The notes beneath the pieces are model-generated. The model saw only the letters and a list, made by a program, of their open reading frames with translations, did no database searches and was not told the DNA's origin. A program made the position numbers and the translations under genes. Shown in pieces: positions 1 through 5,959 of a DNA stretch of 16,894 bases. This DNA is from Planctomycetota bacterium (lineage in GTDB: Bacteria; Planctomycetota; Phycisphaerae; Sedimentisphaerales; UBA12454). Location: the NCBI GenBank assembly GCA_018828825.1, contig JAHJUV010000072.1:1-16894 (forward strand), written 5' to 3'. Each line of letters begins with the position of its first letter. Position 1 is the stretch's first letter.

Positions 1-1
1 G

Positions 2-238
2 TTCAGAGATGCGGAATTTGACATAATGTTTGACAGCGGAATAAGTTACGAAGGCGACCTGCTCGATTTGAGTGTAAACGCAGGAGTTATTGCCAAAAGC
101 GGCGCCTGGATTACTTACGGTGATATGAAACTGGGTCAGGGCAGGGAAAACGCCAGAAAATATCTCATCGAAAACAGCGAACTGACAAAGGAAATCGCCG
201 ACAAAACCCTCGTCGCCATTGGCGTAAAAGAAAAATAA
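2..238 (+). CDS. recA: Recombinase RecA, C-terminal part (5' end outside window)
   Basis: This is the 3' end of recA; the reading frame is open from base 2 and ends with TAA at 236-238. The 78 visible residues match the end of the RecA core and its C-terminal domain. They begin FRDAEFDIMFDSGIS, then ELLDL-like DLLDLSVNAGVI, SGAWITYG and the very conserved GQGRENARKYL. RecA forms filaments on single-stranded DNA, catalyses ATP-dependent strand exchange in recombinational repair and activates LexA cleavage. The ATPase motifs lie upstream of the window. The protein ends soon after GVKEK and lacks the long acidic tail seen in enterobacterial RecA. alaS follows after 24 nt on the same strand with no terminator between, so the two are probably co-transcribed. 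Identification is firm; only the 5' part is missing. Confidence 0.96.
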   Translation, partial: FRDAEFDIMFDSGISYEGDLLDLSVNAGVIAKSGAWITYGDMKLGQGRENARKYLIENSELTKEIADKTLVAIGVKEK

Positions 239-262
239 GTTTTAATTGATGGTGGTTATCGA

Positions 263-2953
263 GTGTTAACAGCTGCCCAAATCCGAAGTTCATTTATAGA
301 TTTTTTCGTTAAGAAAGGTCACACCTTTGTGCCGAGCTGGCCGGTCGTGCCGATTGGCGACGAGACACTTCTGTTTACAAACGCCGGAATGAATCAATTC
401 AAGGATGTTTTTCTCGACACCGGCAACAGGGAATACAAACGCGCAGCCAACAGCCAAAAGTGCATTCGCGCCGGCGGCAAGCACAACGACCTTGAAGACG
501 TCGGAACAGATACATATCATCACACCTTTTTTGAGATGCTCGGCAACTGGTCATTCGGCGATTATTTCAAGGCTGAGGCAATCGAATGGGCCTGGCAGCT
601 TTTGACAAATGTCTGGAAAATAGACCCCCAGCGGCTACATGTTACTTATTTTCAGGGTGATGAAAACGACGGTTTTTCGGCCGATACTGAAACGAGAGAT
701 TTATGGCGTCGATTCCTGCCCGACGAAAGAATTCACAAGGGCAATAAGAAAGATAATTTCTGGGAGATGGGCGATACAGGCCCCTGCGGTCCCTGCAGCG
801 AAATCCATTACGACGGCACACCGGACAAATCCGGAGCGAAGTTCATAAATAAAGACAATTCGAATGTAATTGAAATCTGGAACCTTGTTTTCATCCAGTA
901 TAACCGTGACGCGAATAGCAAATTAACGCCTCTGCCGGCAAAGCACGTCGATACAGGTATGGGGCTGGAAAGAATTACTCGAGTCCTGCAGGGAAAACAA
1001 TCCAATTACGATACGGATTTGTTCACGCCGCTCCTTAATGCGATAGGTATATTGTGCAATCAGGAATATACAGGCAGTATGGACAAAAAAACTGATATTG
1101 CTTTTCGTGTTATCGCCGACCATCTGCGGACGCTCGTATTTGCGATAACCGACGGCTGTATGCCGAGCAATGACGGCAGGGGATATGTCCTTCGCAGAAT
1201 CTTAAGAAGGGCCGCCAGGTTCGGCCGAACGCTCGGTATGCACGAACCGTTTATTTACAGATTAGTCGATGTCGTTGTAAATTCGATGAGTAAAGCTTTT
1301 GAAGAGCTTAAGCAAAGAGCCGAGCTTGTTAAAACTGTTATAAAATCCGAAGAGGAAAGTTTTGGCAGGACGTTGGACAGGGGTATTGAGATATTCGCCG
1401 CCGCAGCCGAAAAGGCCAAAAGCACCGGCATCGTCAGCGGCGATGATGCATTCCAGCTTTACGACACCTTCGGCTTCCCGCTCGATTTAACCCAGCTTAT
1501 GGCAAGGGAACAAAATCTTAAAGTTGATACGGCCGGCTTTGAAGAACTTATGGCCCAGCAGCGCCAGCGCACCAGAGCCGCTCAGAAAAGCAGCGGAGTT
1601 ACTTCGATTTCTGCCGATACGAAACTGCCCGTCACGGACGATTCTGCAAAATATGATACGGACGAAATACACACAAAAATAATAGGCTTTATCGACCAGT
1701 CGGGCTTAAACAACAGCGGCGCCCTTGCAGCAGGCATTGAGGCTGCGGTTATATTTGAAAAGACCTGCTTTTACGCCGAGTCGGGCGGACAGGTCGGCGA
1801 TAAGGGAATTATAAAATCTTCGTCCGGTGAATTTGCTGTCGAAAATACAGAAAAAATCGCGGACTGTGTCGTCCATAAGGGAAAACTCATAAAAGGCTCA
1901 ATGGCCGTCGGCGACGATGTCGAAGCGATTGTGGACGAGTCTCGCAGGCAGAGCAGAAAAAATCATACTGCAACCCATCTTTTGCAATGGGCTCTTCAGA
2001 AGACCCTCGGTAGAACCGTTGCTCAGCAGGGCAGCCTGGTTTGTCCGGAGTATCTAAGGTTTGATTTCACCTCGCCCAGGGCACTCAGGCCGGAAGAAAT
2101 TAAACAGGTTGAAAAACTTGTTAATGAAAAAATCCGACAGAATCTGCCGATAACTTCTGTAGTCCTGCCGATTCAAGAGGCGAAAAAACTTGGCGCAATG
2201 GCACTGTTTAACGAAAAATATGACGACACCGTAAGAGTCATCGCAGTTGGCTCGCCGGACGAAAAGAACCTCACCCAGGCATTTAGCAGGGAATTTTGTG
2301 GCGGAACGCATATTGACAACACCGGCAAAATCGCAGGACTCAAAATAATAAAAGAAGAGAGCATATCAGCTGGCGTTAGAAGGATAACCGCGCTTACCGG
2401 CGATGCGCTTCTGGATTATCTCGCCGCCCAAAGCAATATTAACGAACAACTTTGTCAAATCCTGAAGGTAAAAGCAGAAGAACTGCCGGCACGTTTGAAT
2501 AAATTGATTGACGAAAATAAAAAACTTGCCAAACAGCTTAAATCCGCTCCCGCACAAACCGGCGGAACGAATTTCCTCGACAAGGCAAGGCAATTGCTCG
2601 CCGAAGCCGAGATAATCGGAACGAATGTTTTAGTAGTAAGCAAAATCGACCCGGTACCCATTGAACAAGTTCGCATCGCGATTGATATGATAAAGAAAAA
2701 ATCCGCTTCTTTTGTGGTTGTTTTCGGTATGGCAGAGGGAAGCGATAAAGTTACATTGATTGCCGGCGTCAGCGACGACCTCGTGGAAAAAGGTTTAAAA
2801 GCCGGCGATTTAATCAAGGAAATTGCTCCGATAGTAGGCGGCGCCGGAGGCGGAAGACCGCAAATGGCTCAGGCAGGCGGAAAAGACCCCGCAAAACTCG
2901 ACGATGCCCTCGCAAGAGCATCAGAAATCATCAAGGCGAAACTGAGGAAATAA
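263..2953 (+). CDS. alaS: Alanine--tRNA ligase
   Basis: A full-length alanyl-tRNA synthetase of 896 residues, within the family's usual 850-900. It joins alanine to tRNA-Ala in the cytoplasm and clears Ser/Gly mischarging. Class II motif 1 lies near the N-terminus (FFVKKGHTFVPSWPVVP), motif 2 is FFEMLGNWSFGDYFK and motif 3 is GMGLERI. The editing domain has the zinc ligands H568 and H572 (HTATH) and C679 and H683 (CGGTH). The C-Ala/DHHA1 domain ends with GGAGGGRPQMAQAGG. The start is GTG at 263, the only start that keeps the conserved N-terminal LTAAQIRSSFIDFF; the upstream Shine-Dalgarno is weak (GGTGG). The gene sits 24 nt behind recA and is followed by a strong stem-loop. No key residue is missing. 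Confidence 0.98.
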   Translation: MLTAAQIRSSFIDFFVKKGHTFVPSWPVVPIGDETLLFTNAGMNQFKDVFLDTGNREYKRAANSQKCIRAGGKHNDLEDVGTDTYHHTFFEMLGNWSFGDYFKAEAIEWAWQLLTNVWKIDPQRLHVTYFQGDENDGFSADTETRDLWRRFLPDERIHKGNKKDNFWEMGDTGPCGPCSEIHYDGTPDKSGAKFINKDNSNVIEIWNLVFIQYNRDANSKLTPLPAKHVDTGMGLERITRVLQGKQSNYDTDLFTPLLNAIGILCNQEYTGSMDKKTDIAFRVIADHLRTLVFAITDGCMPSNDGRGYVLRRILRRAARFGRTLGMHEPFIYRLVDVVVNSMSKAFEELKQRAELVKTVIKSEEESFGRTLDRGIEIFAAAAEKAKSTGIVSGDDAFQLYDTFGFPLDLTQLMAREQNLKVDTAGFEELMAQQRQRTRAAQKSSGVTSISADTKLPVTDDSAKYDTDEIHTKIIGFIDQSGLNNSGALAAGIEAAVIFEKTCFYAESGGQVGDKGIIKSSSGEFAVENTEKIADCVVHKGKLIKGSMAVGDDVEAIVDESRRQSRKNHTATHLLQWALQKTLGRTVAQQGSLVCPEYLRFDFTSPRALRPEEIKQVEKLVNEKIRQNLPITSVVLPIQEAKKLGAMALFNEKYDDTVRVIAVGSPDEKNLTQAFSREFCGGTHIDNTGKIAGLKIIKEESISAGVRRITALTGDALLDYLAAQSNINEQLCQILKVKAEELPARLNKLIDENKKLAKQLKSAPAQTGGTNFLDKARQLLAEAEIIGTNVLVVSKIDPVPIEQVRIAIDMIKKKSASFVVVFGMAEGSDKVTLIAGVSDDLVEKGLKAGDLIKEIAPIVGGAGGGRPQMAQAGGKDPAKLDDALARASEIIKAKLRK

Positions 2954-2966
2954 CTTATTCGGTTAG

Positions 2967-2998
2967 CCCCGCCAACACTTTGGCGGGGTTTGTTATTT
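2967..2998 (+). terminator. Stem-loop terminator between convergent alaS and hisD
   Basis: A perfect 9-bp GC-rich stem, ccccgccaa (2967-2975) and ttggcgggg (2980-2988), with a 4-nt loop. On the plus strand it is followed by the T-rich tttgttatttt. It lies 13 nt after the alaS stop and fits a Rho-independent terminator for alaS. On the minus strand the same hairpin directly follows the hisD stop, but the next bases (ctaaccgaataag) are not a U-tract. It is therefore a good terminator for alaS and a weaker one for hisD. Confidence 0.85.
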
Positions 2999-4309
2999 TC
3001 CAATTCGTATCTTTACGCTTTTCGCGTGCCCGTCAAGCCCTTCAGCCTCGGCAAGACGAATTATATCTCCGGCATTTTTAGCAAGCATGTCCTTGCTATA
3101 TTCAATTATGCTCGTCGACTTCACAAAATCGTTGCTCGATAGTGCACTAAAGAATCTTGCAGTTATGCCGGTGGGGAGAGTATGACTGGGGCCGGCAAAG
3201 TAATCTCCGGTAGCTACCGGTGTATAGTTGCCAATAAAGATTGCACCTGCGTTTTGAATCTTTTCAGCAATTTCTTGACTTTTTGCACCACATTGTATTT
3301 GAAGATGTTCAGTGGCAAAAAGATTAGCCAAATCTATCGCAGAATCTATATTTTCAAAAACAATTATATTTCCATCATTTATTAGAGATTCAATAAGTAG
3401 TTCTTTACCCGATAATTTATTTGCCTGTTTTTCAAGTTCAGCAAGCACACCTTCTGCTAATTTGTGTGAATCTGTGAAAAGGGTCGCACTTCCTGGATTA
3501 TGTTCAACCTGACTTAACATATCCGCTGCAACCCAAACAGGATTGGCGCTATCATTAGCAATTACAAGAACCTCACTTGGGCCGGCGATTGAATCGATAT
3601 CGACCAAACCAAAAACTTCCCGTTTGGCCATTTGTACCCATGCATTGCCGGGGCCGACAATCTTGTCAACTTTTTCTCTTTCCTTATATCCACGTGCCAA
3701 TGCAGCGACGGCTTGAACGCCTCCGATGCGGTAAACTTCAGTAATATTTAGTTCGTGGCAGACAGCAAGAATTACAGGATGAATACTTCCGTTATAACGG
3801 GGCGGAGAAACAACCACAATTTCTTTGACCCCTGCGACCTGTGCCGGTACCGCGGTCATTATTACAGTCGAAGGCAGCGGCGCCGATGCACCGGGCACAC
3901 AAATGCCAATTCTTTCTATCGGAGTATATTTTATACCTGTGCCGTTTGAGCAGATTTTATTCTTACCGATGAATATTTCTTTCTGATATTTTCTGACGTT
4001 CGAAATTGATTTTCTAATGGAGACCAAAAGGCTTTTGTCAATTTCAGAATGCGCTTTTTTTAAATCCTCGACGGAAACTCGAAATTGTTTAGGGGCTAAT
4101 TTTACTTTGTCAAATTTTTCTGTATATTCTGCGACAGCAATATCTCCCCTTTTAGATATATCTTCTACAATAGCTTTTACTTTGTCTCTGTTTCCATCTT
4201 TATCTGAAAAGAAGGTTGACTCAATAGTAGAAGTACGGGAATTTTGCAGTTTTTTTATAAAATCGGGTTGTTTATAAGAAATCAAAATGTCTTTTAATTC
4301 TTTTTTCAT
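2993..4309 (-). CDS. hisD: Histidinol dehydrogenase
   Basis: A 438-residue histidinol dehydrogenase, the normal family length. It catalyses the last two steps of histidine synthesis: L-histidinol to histidinal to histidine with two NAD+. Visible signatures are GPGNAWV (219-225), IAGPSEVLV (241-249), LSQVEHNPGSA, FATEHLQ with the catalytic E334/H335 pair, and GDYFAGPSHTLPTG. The zinc ligands known from the E. coli enzyme are all present, as Q267, H270, D369 and H428 (in LDGH). The start is ATG at 4309, with gag about 6 nt upstream as the only Shine-Dalgarno. The gene is last in a minus-strand unit, 38 nt after the secreted-protein gene. No other his genes are nearby, so hisD is separate from any his operon here. 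It is more AT-rich than alaS. Confidence 0.97.
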   Translation of the reverse strand: MKKELKDILISYKQPDFIKKLQNSRTSTIESTFFSDKDGNRDKVKAIVEDISKRGDIAVAEYTEKFDKVKLAPKQFRVSVEDLKKAHSEIDKSLLVSIRKSISNVRKYQKEIFIGKNKICSNGTGIKYTPIERIGICVPGASAPLPSTVIMTAVPAQVAGVKEIVVVSPPRYNGSIHPVILAVCHELNITEVYRIGGVQAVAALARGYKEREKVDKIVGPGNAWVQMAKREVFGLVDIDSIAGPSEVLVIANDSANPVWVAADMLSQVEHNPGSATLFTDSHKLAEGVLAELEKQANKLSGKELLIESLINDGNIIVFENIDSAIDLANLFATEHLQIQCGAKSQEIAEKIQNAGAIFIGNYTPVATGDYFAGPSHTLPTGITARFFSALSSNDFVKSTSIIEYSKDMLAKNAGDIIRLAEAEGLDGHAKSVKIRIGK

Positions 4310-4347
4310 TTTTTTCTCAGTGAAATCTGCGTAATCAGTGATTAAAA

Positions 4348-5094
4348 TTATTTTGCGAAATTGCCGTTACTGAATACCCTTGTCGCCCGCTGCAGGAGCA
4401 GGTATCGTTTGCCCTGGTATCTTGTAACAATAGCGGAAATATTGAATCGCAATTGCATTGAAATCTGTTTTTGTTGGCCTGCCATATTTTCCAGTTCCGC
4501 GCATTCGAGCAGCGGCAGCTGAAGCAAATCTATATTCCTGCCCATCCCGTCGAACGCGAAATAAGTACCGTCTTTTGTTTGCCGCAGAAAACCCGTTCTG
4601 TCGGTCAGTATCCCATCGGCCTCAGTGCCAATCGGCTTTTTAAGCTCTGCCAAACTTATGACCCTTTTAGGCTTCAAAAGCAAAAGCACTTCATCCGGTA
4701 TGATTTTGACTTCATTTGAATCATTAATATACGCAGTTGACTTGGGTTCTTCGGACTCTGTTACCGGCAGAAAATATGACATATAAACAAAATTCTTATT
4801 GCCGTACTTTGTAAGCTTGCCCCAGATGCGGTAAGAATTTTTTTCTTCTGAAAATGTGCTTGCGAATTTCTCGAGCATACTCGAAGGTAGAATGGCGACA
4901 GCGATTTTCGGGTCAAGTACGCCTTTGCCGTCCGTTATCGGCTCGAAGACCGTAAAAAACCACTTGCCGTTTTCCGTAGTTATTTTGCCGTCGATTCCGT
5001 CGAGTACAAATCCGTCACGTGCCGGAAGGGGATTTTGTGCAAGGCAGCTACACACCAGTAAAAGTATGAGTTGAATTGTAACAAGCTTTTTCAT
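4348..5094 (-). CDS. Secreted protein of unknown function with two internal repeats
   Basis: I do not recognise a characterised family. The chosen start (ATG at 5094) gives 248 residues. It places a purine-rich AAAGGA 12 nt upstream, and begins a classic signal peptide: MKK followed by a hydrophobic stretch to about residue 19. Cleavage could be after CLA by signal peptidase I, or at VCSC as a lipobox, so the protein is periplasmic or outer-surface. The mature part appears to hold two related halves. Residues 28-106 have DGFVLDGIDGKI, GKWFF, LPSSMLEKF and GKLTKYGNKNFVYM. Residues 160-237 have DGILTDRTGFL, GTYFA, LPLLECAEL and AIVTRYQGKRYLLL. The recurring strand-turn-strand 'TxYxGKxY' end resembles a small beta-barrel such as an OB fold, but this is inference. 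The start overlaps the upstream LOG stop as ATGA, suggesting translational coupling. A longer reading from 5157 would add an Arg-rich tail that is only the LOG gene in another frame. Confidence 0.72.
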   Translation of the reverse strand: MKKLVTIQLILLLVCSCLAQNPLPARDGFVLDGIDGKITTENGKWFFTVFEPITDGKGVLDPKIAVAILPSSMLEKFASTFSEEKNSYRIWGKLTKYGNKNFVYMSYFLPVTESEEPKSTAYINDSNEVKIIPDEVLLLLKPKRVISLAELKKPIGTEADGILTDRTGFLRQTKDGTYFAFDGMGRNIDLLQLPLLECAELENMAGQQKQISMQLRFNISAIVTRYQGKRYLLLQRATRVFSNGNFAK

Positions 5095-5621
5095 TTTGAA
5101 AGGCATTCCTTTAATATCTTCACTGCTTCTTCGGCGCCGCCTGCGAGCCTGACACACTCTCTGCTTGCGGCATCGTCGCCGGCCATTAGTTCCACCAAAG
5201 GCCTCCAGAAATCCTGCATAAGTATAATCGGTTTCGCCAAATTAATAAAGCCTTTGTTTGTCAGTTCCCAAATCTCGGCCAGCTCCAGCAGCGTCCCCGT
5301 CCCGCCGGGCAAAACCACGTAAGCGTTGCCGATTTCGATAAGTTTCGCTACCCTCTGGCTCAGGTTTTCGGTGGTTATCTCCTGCGTTATGAATTCGTTC
5401 GCCCCTTTCCTGCCGAATACCGAGCAGGTTACGCCGATACTCTTTCCGCCTGCCGATTTTGCTCCTTTTGCCGCCGCCAGCATCGTCCCGCCGTAGCCGC
5501 CGCTGGCGATTGTAAATCCCGCCTCGGCGCACAATTTACCCAGTTCATTTGCAAGTTTAAAAACCTTATCGCCGTCTTTGACTCTGCTTGTGCCGAAAAT
5601 TGTTATGACTTTTCCACTCAT
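5091..5621 (-). CDS. LOG-family Rossmann protein (lysine-decarboxylase-like fold)
   Basis: A 176-residue protein of the LOG/TIGR00725-TIGR00730 type. It has the nucleotide-binding SGGYGGTM (40-47), then GGKSIGVTCSVFG, and the family hallmark PGGTGTLLELAE (105-116), the PGGxGTxxE motif that forms the active site. Proven LOG proteins hydrolyse nucleoside 5'-monophosphates such as cytokinin riboside monophosphate to the base and ribose 5-phosphate. Many bacterial members have unknown substrates, and the old 'lysine decarboxylase' label is generally a misannotation. The start is ATG at 5621 with GGGA 9 nt upstream. It is the first gene of the minus-strand unit that continues, with a 4-nt overlap, into the secreted-protein gene and hisD. 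The family is secure; the substrate is unknown. Confidence 0.9.
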   Translation of the reverse strand: MSGKVITIFGTSRVKDGDKVFKLANELGKLCAEAGFTIASGGYGGTMLAAAKGAKSAGGKSIGVTCSVFGRKGANEFITQEITTENLSQRVAKLIEIGNAYVVLPGGTGTLLELAEIWELTNKGFINLAKPIILMQDFWRPLVELMAGDDAASRECVRLAGGAEEAVKILKECLSK

Positions 5622-5725
5622 TTATTTTGATCCCGCATAGTTAGGATTACGCCCACACATTACCCCAAGCCGCCCCGAAAATCAAATATTTCATTTCTTG
5701 TTTAGCCTCCGGACCTGTGCCGGGG

Positions 5726-5857
5726 GTCATTCTATTTCATCGGGGCCATTGAGATCGCAGCGAAGTTTACCCGCCTTTGGCGCGGTTTACCCGTCTCCGG
5801 CGGGCAATCTCTTAAAATTATCATTGAGATTGCCGCCCCCTAAGGGGTCGCAATGAC
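5726..5857. repeat. GC-rich palindromic intergenic repeat element
   Basis: A stretch with layered symmetry between the LOG gene and uvrA. GTCATT (5726-5731) pairs with AATGAC (5852-5857) at the outer ends. GAGATCGC (5751-5758) nearly pairs with GCAATCTC (5804-5811). Between these lie two 20-bp direct copies (5765-5784 and 5785-5804, 16/20 identical), both starting GTTTACCCG and each able to form a small hairpin. At 5822-5855, CATTG...CAATG encloses CCCC-TAA-GGGG. The wording (cattgagattgc...gcaatgac) is like the interspersed palindromic repeats common in several bacterial genomes, so this is probably a degenerate multi-copy or MITE-like element. No coding frame is apparent. Copy number cannot be judged from this window. 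Confidence 0.6.
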
Positions 5858-5867
5858 CAAAAAACAT

Positions 5868-5895
5868 TTTACTTCTTGAACATTTTCGGTATAAT
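5868..5895 (+). promoter_or_regulatory. Putative sigma70-type promoter of the uvrA operon
   Basis: A perfect -10 box TATAAT at 5890-5895 is preceded, after a 16-nt spacer, by TTTACT (5868-5873), a 4/6 match to the -35 consensus. Transcription would begin near 5902, giving a leader of about 58 nt before the uvrA ATG at 5960. The box lies just downstream of the palindromic repeat and in front of the uvrA-mtnA-GT-C genes. I saw no clear LexA-type operator overlapping it, so SOS control is not evident from the sequence. Confidence 0.55.
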
Positions 5896-5959
5896 AACCA
5901 AATTGGCTTATTGCCTGATTTCAGCAGGCAGATACCAACAGGAACCAGAAGGTGAAGTA

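Noticed and set aside
2455..2817. 120-codon minus-strand frame inside alaS
   Set aside because: Shadow of the conserved alaS C-terminal region; no ribosome binding site or recognisable motif.
5095..5157. Arg-rich extension of the secreted protein from 5157
   Set aside because: It is the 3' end of the LOG gene in another frame; the signal peptide begins at ATG 5094.
5622..5700. Promoter for the LOG operon (minus-strand TTGATT-17-TAATGT)
   Set aside because: Only 4/6 and 3/6 matches to consensus; too weak to list, though a promoter must exist somewhere here.
5765..5804. CRISPR-like array suggested by the 20-bp direct repeats
   Set aside because: Only two units, directly adjacent without spacers, and no cas genes nearby.
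5876..5959. N-terminal extension of uvrA from TTG at 5876
   Set aside because: The 28 added residues are unlike any UvrA, the TTG precedes the TATAAT box, and ATG at 5960 has a good AAGGTGA site.
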